A DNA stretch of 6,961 nt from Syntrophomonadaceae bacterium (lineage in GTDB: Bacteria; Bacillota; Dethiobacteria; DTU022), in NCBI GenBank assembly GCA_007130585.1, contig SLSE01000193.1:1-6961 (forward strand), in the 5' to 3' direction. Every line of letters begins with the position of its first letter. Position 1 is the first letter of the stretch. The notes under the pieces were generated by a model. The model was given only the letters and a program-made list of their open reading frames with translations. It had not been told where the DNA came from and searched no databases. Shown here piece after piece: positions 1 through 5,340 of this stretch. The position numbers and the translations under genes were made by a program.

Positions 1-45
1 CAGGCGGCCAGGATCTGCGAAGATTTCAATAACGATTCCATTTAA
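1..45 (+). CDS. possible C-terminal tail of an upstream gene (partial)
   Basis: Frame 1 is open from the window edge and reads QAARICEDFNNDSI before a TAA at 43-45. That stop lies just ahead of, and touching, the AG-rich ribosome binding site of rimO, which is typical spacing for an upstream operon partner. Frame 3 is also open at the edge but stops at 30-32, and frame 2 runs through into rimO, so the assignment is uncertain. Fourteen residues are too few to identify a family. In related Bacillota the gene before rimO is often ftsK/spoIIIE or a small cell-envelope gene, but nothing in this tail confirms either. Confidence 0.3.
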   Translation, partial: QAARICEDFNNDSI

Positions 46-52
46 AGAGGAG
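46..52 (+). promoter_or_regulatory. ribosome binding site of rimO
   Basis: AGAGGAG is followed by a 7-base spacer and then a TTG at 60-62. No ATG or GTG in this frame lies between here and the conserved LGCSKN motif, so this site decides the unusual TTG start of rimO. Confidence 0.75.
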
Positions 53-59
53 AAAAAAT

Positions 60-1451
60 TTGCAGCAGGAAAGAACAGATCTGGAAAGCAGGCAGCCCGA
101 TTACAGCGGGGTAAAGATAGCCGCCGTATCGCTGGGCTGCTCAAAAAACAGGATTGATACCGAGGAACTGCTCGGTCTCCTGGCCAGCTGGGGCTGTGTG
201 TTTACCGAAGATTATCGCGCCGCAGACATCATAATCGTCAACACCTGCGGCTTCATCGAGGAAGCCCAGCAGGAATCGATAGATACCCTGCTCGGGATGG
301 CGGCCCAAACCGCGGGGAAAAGGCCGAAAATAGTGGCCGCCGGCTGCCTGGTGGAGGTTTTTGGCAGTAAAATTACCAGGGCGGTACCCGAGGTTGACGG
401 GGCGATCGGCGTCCACAGCTACAGGCGCCTCGATAAATTCCTAAGAATGCTCCTCGCCGGGAAACGGCCCGTAATCAAGGCGAAACCTTCGCCTGTTTAC
501 TGTTCGCTGGCTCCCCGGATCCTTACTACTCCCGGACACAGCGCAGTGGTGAAAATCGGGGAAGGGTGCAGCAACCGCTGCAGTTACTGCCTGATTCCCG
601 CGATCAGGGGCCCATACCGCAGCCGCCCGCCGGAAGAAATTAAGGCCGAGGTTGAAGCGCTGGTTCAAAAAGGAACCAGGGAGATCAGCCTGATTGCCCA
701 GGATACCACTGCATACGGCAGCGAGCAGGATGACCTGCCTGATCTGGCCGGCCTGATCAGGCAGATCCTGGAGATCGAAGATCACTTCTGGCTCCGTATT
801 ATGTATACCTATCCAGCGCGGATCAGCGATGAGCTGATTGATCTGATCGCTTCGGAAAACCGGGTCTGCAATTATCTCGACATCCCGATCCAGCATGTCA
901 GTGCCGGTGTTTTAACCGGCATGGGAAGGCAGTATAACCGGGATGATCTCGGCAGGCTGTTTTCGAAACTGCGTCGCAGTATCCCCAACCTGGCCCTGAG
1001 GACGACCTGTATGGTCGGCTATCCCGGGGAGGGACCGCGGGAATTTGAAGAACTGCTGGATTTTGTAAAGGAACAGCGCTTAGACAGGCTGGGAACTTTC
1101 ACTTATTCCCCCCAGGAAAAAACTGCGGCCTTCAATGCAGATAACCCTGTTCCCGCTCGGGTCGCCAAAAAGCGGCACAGGACCCTGATGCTGACCCAGC
1201 GGCGCATATCGGAAGAGCTTAACAGGAAGCTGGTAGGCCGGACCCTGACCGTCCTGGTGGATAAAAACCTTAAGCCGGGCAGCTCCTGGTACACCGGGCG
1301 GACAGAATACCAGGCCCCCGAGATTGACGGGAGCGTCTATTTCAAAACCTCATCCCCCCTTAAGCCCGGGGACATGATTACAGTACGGGTAACAGCGGCC
1401 TCGCCCTATAGCCTGCTTGCAGTACGCAGCGGTGAGAAGGCAGCCGTTTGA
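60..1451 (+). CDS. rimO: ribosomal protein S12 methylthiotransferase RimO
   Basis: A radical SAM methylthiotransferase (463 aa) that, by family knowledge, adds a methylthio group to the beta-carbon of a conserved aspartate of ribosomal protein S12, using two [4Fe-4S] clusters. The N-terminal methylthiotransferase (UPF0004) domain carries the three cluster cysteines C27 (LGCSKN), C63 (NTCGF) and C96 (AAGCL). The radical SAM domain carries the CxxxCxxC motif at C170, C174 and C177. A C-terminal TRAM domain spans roughly residues 395-460. The LGCSKN, TCGFIEEA and IRGPYRSR motifs favour RimO over its tRNA-modifying paralogue MiaB. The TTG start is supported by a good ribosome binding site and gives about 17 residues ahead of the conserved core, slightly longer than usual. 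The gene is intact. It is followed by cinA after about 50 bases with no terminator between them, so co-transcription is likely. Confidence 0.95.
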   Translation: MQQERTDLESRQPDYSGVKIAAVSLGCSKNRIDTEELLGLLASWGCVFTEDYRAADIIIVNTCGFIEEAQQESIDTLLGMAAQTAGKRPKIVAAGCLVEVFGSKITRAVPEVDGAIGVHSYRRLDKFLRMLLAGKRPVIKAKPSPVYCSLAPRILTTPGHSAVVKIGEGCSNRCSYCLIPAIRGPYRSRPPEEIKAEVEALVQKGTREISLIAQDTTAYGSEQDDLPDLAGLIRQILEIEDHFWLRIMYTYPARISDELIDLIASENRVCNYLDIPIQHVSAGVLTGMGRQYNRDDLGRLFSKLRRSIPNLALRTTCMVGYPGEGPREFEELLDFVKEQRLDRLGTFTYSPQEKTAAFNADNPVPARVAKKRHRTLMLTQRRISEELNRKLVGRTLTVLVDKNLKPGSSWYTGRTEYQAPEIDGSVYFKTSSPLKPGDMITVRVTAASPYSLLAVRSGEKAAV

Positions 1452-1492
1452 TCACGGGGCGGTTTAGAGGCAGGGGAACTAAATTACTGTTC

Positions 1493-1497
1493 GGGAG
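1493..1497 (+). promoter_or_regulatory. ribosome binding site deciding the cinA start
   Basis: GGGAG lies 8 bases before a TTG at 1506-1508. The in-frame GTG at 1497-1499 overlaps this motif, and its nearest other purine-rich stretch (AGGGGA, 1472-1477) is 19 bases away, which is too far. The TTG start is therefore preferred. Confidence 0.6.
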
Positions 1498-1505
1498 TGA
1501 TCCGT

Positions 1506-2741
1506 TTGCAGGCTGATCTGATTTGCGTCGGTAACGAGCTCTTAACCGGCCTGATAGAAAATACAAACGCCGGCTACCTCTCCAGGCGCCTGTGGGCTGC
1601 CGGGATCTCTGTCCGGGAAGCCTGTGTTGTGGCAGACGATGAAAAAGCGATCCGGGAAGCCCTGGAAAGAGCCCTGGAAAACAACGATCTGGCAATTATA
1701 ACCGGCGGCCTTGGACCCACTGAAGACGATTTAACCAGGGAAGCTGTCGCTTCAATCCTGGAGCTGTCACTGGTCCTGGACAGGCAGTGGCTGGAACGAA
1801 TGAAAGAATTTTTCAGGGCCCGCGGTATCGTGATGCCGGAGAACAACCGCAAGCAGGCCATGGTTATCGAAGGAAGCATTACGCTTGAAAACAGGCGCGG
1901 TACAGCGCCCGGAGCGATTATCAAGCGGGAAGATAAAATAATTGTCATACTGCCCGGGCCGCCGCACGAGCTCCAGGCGATGTTCGATGAACAGGTTATG
2001 CCCTTCCTGACCGAAAACAACAGCAGCCGCCTGATGGCGGTAAGAACCCTGAAATGTATCGGGATCGGAGAATCGATGCTGGAAGAAAAAATCAGGGATC
2101 TGGGCAGGTGGGATTTTCCCCCGATATCGTACGTGTCCAGGGGCTACGAGGTGGACCTGCAGATAAAGGGCAGCGGCGAGGGCGAAAATGCCCCGGCAGC
2201 GATTGCTGAAGCTGAAAGACGCCTCCGGGCGGAACTGGGCGAGTATATTTACGGCTGCGACGACGACACCCTGCCCGGCCTGGTGGGAGAAATGCTGGCG
2301 AAAGCCGGGATGTCCCTTTCCCTGGCCGAATCATGCAGCGGAGGTCTCCTTTCGGATTTAGTGACCGATGTGCCGGGCAGTTCAAAATATTTCAAGGGAG
2401 GCCTGGTTGCCTACAGCGCCGACCTGAAAAACGAATTTCTCGGTGTCAGCCGTGAAATACTCGCAGAAGAAGGCGAAGTCAGCGCTGCCACGGCACGAGC
2501 CATGGCCGAAGGAGCAAAGGACAGATTTCATACGGATTATGCCATCGGTATTACAGGGGTAGCCGGCCCCGAAAGCGACGGGTCAGGTCGCCCGGTCGGC
2601 CTGGTTTTTATAGCAGTGGCAGGGCCCGGAGGCCTGAAGACCAGGGAGCTTAATTTTGGAGGCGGCCGGAGAGCGGTCAAGGAAAGATCTGCCCAGATCG
2701 CGCTTGATATGCTGAGAAGAGAATTACTGGAGCTGCCCTGA
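1506..2741 (+). CDS. cinA: CinA family protein: MoaB/MogA-like domain fused to NMN amidohydrolase (PncC-like) domain
   Basis: A two-domain CinA protein, 411 aa from the preferred TTG start, which makes it begin MQADLICVGNELLTG like family members. Residues about 1-165 are the MoaB/MogA-like (COG1058) domain, with ITGGLGPTEDDLTRE around T66-D75 and the PGPPHEL loop; this domain is associated with nucleotide pyrophosphatase activity such as ADP-ribose hydrolysis. After a linker region, residues about 255-411 form the COG1546 domain, with AESCSGG (S276 in the conserved serine position), GGLVAYS and GITGVAGP. In characterised homologues this domain hydrolyses the amide of nicotinamide mononucleotide, returning NMN to NAD synthesis. 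The old competence-induced name comes from co-transcription with recA in streptococci. The protein is full length with both motif sets present. pgsA, which often sits between rimO and cinA in Bacillota, is absent here. Confidence 0.93.
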   Translation: MQADLICVGNELLTGLIENTNAGYLSRRLWAAGISVREACVVADDEKAIREALERALENNDLAIITGGLGPTEDDLTREAVASILELSLVLDRQWLERMKEFFRARGIVMPENNRKQAMVIEGSITLENRRGTAPGAIIKREDKIIVILPGPPHELQAMFDEQVMPFLTENNSSRLMAVRTLKCIGIGESMLEEKIRDLGRWDFPPISYVSRGYEVDLQIKGSGEGENAPAAIAEAERRLRAELGEYIYGCDDDTLPGLVGEMLAKAGMSLSLAESCSGGLLSDLVTDVPGSSKYFKGGLVAYSADLKNEFLGVSREILAEEGEVSAATARAMAEGAKDRFHTDYAIGITGVAGPESDGSGRPVGLVFIAVAGPGGLKTRELNFGGGRRAVKERSAQIALDMLRRELLELP

Positions 2742-2797
2742 TCAACGCACCCGGAATCTCAATTCTCATGCCGGCCGGGACAATACCTGCTAATAAA

Positions 2798-2803
2798 GGG
2801 GAG
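2798..2803 (+). promoter_or_regulatory. ribosome binding site of thpR
   Basis: GGGGAG lies 11 bases before ATG 2815 and 8 bases before an in-frame TTG at 2812. Both starts are possible and differ by a single methionine. ATG gives MRLFVALEV, the usual family beginning. Confidence 0.5.
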
Positions 2804-2814
2804 AGAAAGCATTG

Positions 2815-3387
2815 ATGAGGCTTTTTGTGGCCTTAGAGGTGACAGAGCGGCAAAAACGGGAAATCTGCGCCTTACAGCAGGATGTTAAGAAATACATAAA
2901 AGAGGCCCGGCCGGTTAAACCGGCAGGCCTGCACCTGACCCTGAAATTTTTAGGCGAGACCGGGGAGACAAAGGTTGAAAAAATAAAGAAAGCGATTAAC
3001 GAAGCAGCGGAACCGTTAAGCCCTTTCCAGCTGAAATACGGGGGCTGCGGCGTGTTCCCATCTCCGGGCAAGGCCAGGATCCTGTGGGTCGGCCTGAAAG
3101 AAGGAACAGAAGAAACCTGCCTGCTGGCATCCAGGATGGAGAAAAAACTGGCCTCGATCGGCTACGAAAAAGAAAAACGCAGGTACCGCCCGCACCTGAC
3201 AATTGCCCGTTTTCGCGACCGGGTAGCGGGGGGACATGTCCGGCAATTTCTTGAGGAGCAGAGCTGCTTTGAAAGTTCTGCCGCTCAGGTTAACCGGGTG
3301 GTATTATATGAAAGCAGGCTTGCTCCCGCGGGAGCGGAATACACGGAACTTTACGAAAAACTGCTCTGGCCGGCCGGGACTTGCTAA
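2815..3387 (+). CDS. thpR: RNA 2',3'-cyclic phosphodiesterase (2H phosphoesterase, ThpR/LigT family)
   Basis: A 2H-superfamily phosphoesterase of 190 aa, the normal family length. Both catalytic HxTx motifs are present: LHLTLKFLGE (H40, T42) and RPHLTIARFRD (H127, T129). Family members hydrolyse 2',3'-cyclic phosphate RNA ends to 2'-phosphate ends; the early LigT name reflects a reversible 2'-5' RNA ligation seen in vitro. The MRLFVALE start is typical, and ATG 2815 was chosen over the TTG directly before it. The gene lies about 73 bases after cinA and 100 bases before recA. A place next to cinA and recA is common in clostridial-type genomes, but the physiological role in this cluster is not evident from sequence. 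The protein looks intact. Confidence 0.9.
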   Translation: MRLFVALEVTERQKREICALQQDVKKYIKEARPVKPAGLHLTLKFLGETGETKVEKIKKAINEAAEPLSPFQLKYGGCGVFPSPGKARILWVGLKEGTEETCLLASRMEKKLASIGYEKEKRRYRPHLTIARFRDRVAGGHVRQFLEEQSCFESSAAQVNRVVLYESRLAPAGAEYTELYEKLLWPAGTC

Positions 3388-3431
3388 AAGTGAAAAGTAA
3401 ATTATTTATGGCGGACAGAAGGCAGGAAATG

Positions 3432-3461
3432 TTGATTACAAAACGAATATTGATTGAAAAT
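3432..3461 (+). promoter_or_regulatory. weak candidate sigma-A promoter for recA
   Basis: TTGATT (3432-3437) and GAAAAT (3456-3461) are separated by 18 bases; each matches four of six consensus positions. They lie in the AT-rich 100-bp gap between thpR and recA, which otherwise holds no convincing gene. A start near 3468 would leave a leader of about 20 nt. No GAAC-N4-GTTC LexA operator is seen in the gap. The call is tentative. Confidence 0.3.
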
Positions 3462-3472
3462 AGAAGCCGTAC

Positions 3473-3480
3473 AAGGAGGT
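3473..3480 (+). promoter_or_regulatory. consensus ribosome binding site of recA
   Basis: AAGGAGGT matches the anti-Shine-Dalgarno sequence fully and lies 7 bases before the TTG start at 3488. It supports TTG as the true recA start. Confidence 0.85.
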
Positions 3481-3487
3481 AAGACAT

Positions 3488-4543
3488 TTGGAAAAAGAAA
3501 AAGCACTGGAAGCAGCACTGGTCCAAATTGAAAAACAATTTGGCAAGGGTTCGGTTATGAAACTCGGTTCGGATGCCAGGGTTGAAATTGCGGCGATCCC
3601 GACCGGCAGTCTAGCCCTGGATGTGGCCCTGGGAGTGGGGGGAGTGCCCCGGGGCAGGGTAATCGAAATATTCGGTCCCGAATCCTCGGGTAAAACTACC
3701 GTTGCCTTACATATTATTGCCGAAGCGCAAAAAAGAGGCGGCTATGCAGCATTTATCGATGCCGAACATGCTCTCGACCCGCAGTACGCGACAAATTTGG
3801 GAGTTAACCTGGACGAGCTGCTGGTTTCCCAGCCGGATACGGGCGAGCAGGCCCTGGAGATCGCTGAAGCGCTGGTCCGCAGCAATGCAATTGATGTCCT
3901 GGTTATTGATTCGGTAGCCGCTCTTGTTCCCCGGGCAGAAATTGAAGGCGAAATGGGCGACTCCCATGTTGGCCTGCAGGCCAGGTTGATGTCCCAGGCC
4001 CTGCGCAAGCTTTCGGGAGTAATCAGCAAATCGAAAACCAGCGCTGTCTTCATCAACCAGATCCGCGAAAAAGTAGGTGTCATGTTCGGCAACCCCGAAG
4101 TAACACCCGGAGGAAGGGCCCTGAAATTTTACTCCTCGGTCAGGCTGGATGTCAGGAGAATCGAGTCTCTCAAGATCGGTTCGGACCAGATTATCGGTAA
4201 CCGGACCAGGGTTAAGGTAGTAAAAAACAAGGTTGCCCCGCCCTTCAAGGTAGCTGAGTTCGATATCCTTTACGGTAAAGGAATTTCATCCGAAGGGTCA
4301 CTGATTGACCTGGGCCTGGAGCACAAGGTTATCAACAAGAGCGGAGCATGGTACTCCTACGGGGAAGAACGCCTTGGGCAGGGCCGTGAAAATGTCAGGG
4401 ATTACCTGAAAGAAAACCAGGCCATGCGCGACGAAATTGAAAAGAAAGTCCGGGAACTGGCCGAACTGCCGATAAACAGCGTGCTTGCCGATCCGGAAGA
4501 CAGCGAGCAAGCTGAAAACAATGCCGATACGCCCGGCCGGTAA
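3488..4543 (+). CDS. recA: recombinase RecA
   Basis: The ATP-dependent strand-exchange recombinase of homologous recombination and coprotease for LexA-type repressor cleavage, acting on single-stranded DNA as a filament. It is 351 aa, normal for the family. The Walker A motif GPESSGKTT spans residues 63-71 (K69, T70) and the Walker B motif VIDSVAAL begins at V139 with D141. The L1/L2 region includes FINQIREKVGVMFGNPEVTPGGRALKF in pieces, with the characteristic EVTPGGRALKFY segment. The C-terminal tail carries several Asp/Glu residues but ends in PGR. No intein or insertion interrupts the ATPase core. The TTG start is fixed by a perfect ribosome binding site. recX follows after 32 bases in the same direction, with no terminator between, so the two are probably co-transcribed. 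Confidence 0.98.
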   Translation: MEKEKALEAALVQIEKQFGKGSVMKLGSDARVEIAAIPTGSLALDVALGVGGVPRGRVIEIFGPESSGKTTVALHIIAEAQKRGGYAAFIDAEHALDPQYATNLGVNLDELLVSQPDTGEQALEIAEALVRSNAIDVLVIDSVAALVPRAEIEGEMGDSHVGLQARLMSQALRKLSGVISKSKTSAVFINQIREKVGVMFGNPEVTPGGRALKFYSSVRLDVRRIESLKIGSDQIIGNRTRVKVVKNKVAPPFKVAEFDILYGKGISSEGSLIDLGLEHKVINKSGAWYSYGEERLGQGRENVRDYLKENQAMRDEIEKKVRELAELPINSVLADPEDSEQAENNADTPGR

Positions 4544-4575
4544 GTCACCGTAGAAATCCGGCGGAAGCTTTGCTC

Positions 4576-5061
4576 ATGGAGTTGAACCATTTGGACCAGG
4601 AAACACTCTTAAAAAAAGCCCGCAGCAGGGTTTTAAGGCTGCTTGGTTACAGGGCCCGCAGCGCCAGGGAAGTGGAAGAGTACCTGGAGCGAAAAGGATA
4701 CAGCAAAGATCTGGCAGACCGGATCATTGAAGAAATGAAAAGTTACGGGTACCTGGATGACCACAGGTTTGCTGCTGATTTTATCAGCTTCCGAAAAACA
4801 GGCGGCCATGGTTCGAAAAAGATCCGCTATGAGCTGCAGGCCAGGGGTGTTGACAGGCAGATCGTCGACCGGTTAATTGATGAGAACTTTAACCCGGAGG
4901 AAGATTTGGACAGGATCAGGGAATTGCTGGCCAAAAGAGAACCCTTTAACGGGCAGGTGGATCAGCGCTGGGTGAACCGCCAGGCGGCTTTTTTGAAAAG
5001 GCGGGGCTTTCCCGACGGCCTGATCCTGAAAGCCCTGAAAAATTATGACCTTTCTGAGTAA
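4576..5061 (+). CDS. recX: regulatory protein RecX
   Basis: RecX binds RecA filaments and modulates their assembly and activity, usually limiting them. The protein is 161 aa, within the normal range, and built of three-helix repeats. Recognisable parts are RLLGYRARSAREVEEYL near the N-terminus, SYGYLDDHRFAADFI at residues 56-69 (the conserved YLDD-FA core), and GSKKIRYELQARGV in the next repeat. The ATG at 4576 was preferred because GGAAG (4563-4567) lies 8 bases upstream; a TTG at 4570 is too close to that site, and a later in-frame TTG at 4591 is possible with GGAG at 4578-4581. The gene directly follows recA, its classical partner. Its stop lies only 7 bases before the next promoter, and no terminator is seen after it. 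Confidence 0.9.
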   Translation: MELNHLDQETLLKKARSRVLRLLGYRARSAREVEEYLERKGYSKDLADRIIEEMKSYGYLDDHRFAADFISFRKTGGHGSKKIRYELQARGVDRQIVDRLIDENFNPEEDLDRIRELLAKREPFNGQVDQRWVNRQAAFLKRRGFPDGLILKALKNYDLSE

Positions 5062-5068
5062 TCTTTTC

Positions 5069-5097
5069 TTGACATAACATGGTATAGAGGCTACAAT
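5069..5097 (+). promoter_or_regulatory. strong sigma-A promoter for the rny leader/ncRNA
   Basis: TTGACA (5069-5074) is a perfect -35 and TACAAT (5092-5097) matches five of six -10 bases; the spacer is exactly 17 bp. Transcription should start near 5104. It begins 8 bases after the recX stop and makes rny independent of recA-recX. A perfect TATAAT at 5117-5122 could serve as a second -10, but it has no recognisable -35 at the right distance. Confidence 0.85.
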
Positions 5098-5103
5098 TAT
5101 TAA

Positions 5104-5290
5104 GGAAAAGTAATATTATAATAGTTGTTCAGTGCATAACCGAAAAGAGAAAGTCACGCTGGTGCCGAAGGGTACTGAGGATAGATTAAAAAAGAATAGC
5201 AAATAACTCTTTTTTGATTAAGGGATAACTGTACCCTTTATCTGAACTTTCTCTAACAAGCTGTGTCCTGGACACGGCTTGATTTATTTT
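5104..5290 (+). ncRNA. structured RNA upstream of rny: small RNA or terminator-controlled leader, family not recognised
   Basis: This region has its own consensus promoter and ends in an intrinsic terminator, giving a predicted RNA of about 187 nt. Its core folds as one long hairpin: P1 pairs 5146-5154 with 5246-5254 (AGAGAAAGT/ACTTTCTCT, 9 bp, perfect); P2 pairs 5168-5175 with 5231-5238 (AAGGGTAC/GTACCCTT, 8 bp, perfect); P3 pairs 5184-5195 with 5208-5219 (12 bp including two G-U pairs) around a 12-base loop. The internal loops are asymmetric and include GC-containing stretches such as CACGCTGGTGCCG (5155-5167) and TGAGGATA (5176-5183). It could be a free-standing sRNA or a riboswitch/attenuator-type leader for rny. 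I compared it from memory with TPP, SAM, ydaO, glycine, lysine, GEMM, T-box, SRP and 6S patterns and found no convincing match. No convincing protein-coding gene is present. Confidence 0.6.
5257..5290 (+). terminator. intrinsic terminator between the structured RNA and rny
   Basis: An 11-bp stem pairs 5257-5267 with 5271-5281 (one G-U pair) around a 3-base loop and is followed by TTTATTTT at 5283-5290. It lies downstream of the promoter but upstream of the rny ribosome binding site, so it would either end a small RNA or attenuate rny transcription. The segment AACAA (5255-5259) could instead pair with TTGTT (5125-5129), which would remove the three lowest base pairs of the stem. Confidence 0.75.
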
Positions 5291-5327
5291 ATGACGAAAA
5301 ATAACACTGACACTAACACTACGAAAC

Positions 5328-5335
5328 GGAGGTGA
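5328..5335 (+). promoter_or_regulatory. ribosome binding site deciding the rny start
   Basis: GGAGGTGA is a full-strength site whose GGAGG core lies 8 bases before ATG 5341. The in-frame GTG at 5332 is part of this site and so cannot be the start. Confidence 0.85.
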
Positions 5336-5340
5336 AATTA

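Noticed and set aside
751..762. Perfect 12-bp palindrome GCCTGATCAGGC
   Set aside because: Within the rimO coding sequence, codes for normal family residues, and occurs once as far as I can see.
903..920. GCCGGT/ACCGGC hairpin
   Set aside because: A 6-bp stem inside rimO with no T run after it, so not a terminator.
2768..2815. Short frame MPAGTIPANKGERKH before thpR, with its stop overlapping the thpR ATG
   Set aside because: Only 15 codons, no clear ribosome binding site, and it runs through the thpR binding site itself; most likely chance.
2910..2924. Inverted repeat GCCGGTT-A-AACCGGC
   Set aside because: It lies inside thpR, encodes ordinary residues near the first catalytic motif, and has no T tract; no sign of a terminator or operator role.
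3488..4543. Possible intein or insertion in recA
   Set aside because: The ATPase core and L2 region are continuous and the length is normal at 351 aa.
5146..5254. Assignment of the leader to a TPP or ydaO (c-di-AMP) riboswitch because of GGTGCCGAAGGGTACTGAGG
   Set aside because: The local resemblance is limited to this strand. The TPP thi-box CTGAGA/GAACCTGATC order and the ydaO GGGGTGAA and CCCGAC elements are missing, and the helix arrangement differs.
5104..5290. Assignment of the leader RNA to 6S RNA
   Set aside because: The length of about 187 nt fits, but a long closing stem joining the two ends and a typical open-complex-like central bubble are not evident; only a 5-bp end pairing plus short helices is seen.
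5291..5335. Short frame MTKNNTDTNTTKRR ending in the rny ribosome binding site
   Set aside because: Its ATG directly follows the terminator T tract with no binding site, and the Arg-Arg-stop end is just the CGGAGGTGA sequence read in frame. The four ACACT-like repeats (5303-5320) look like simple low-complexity leader.
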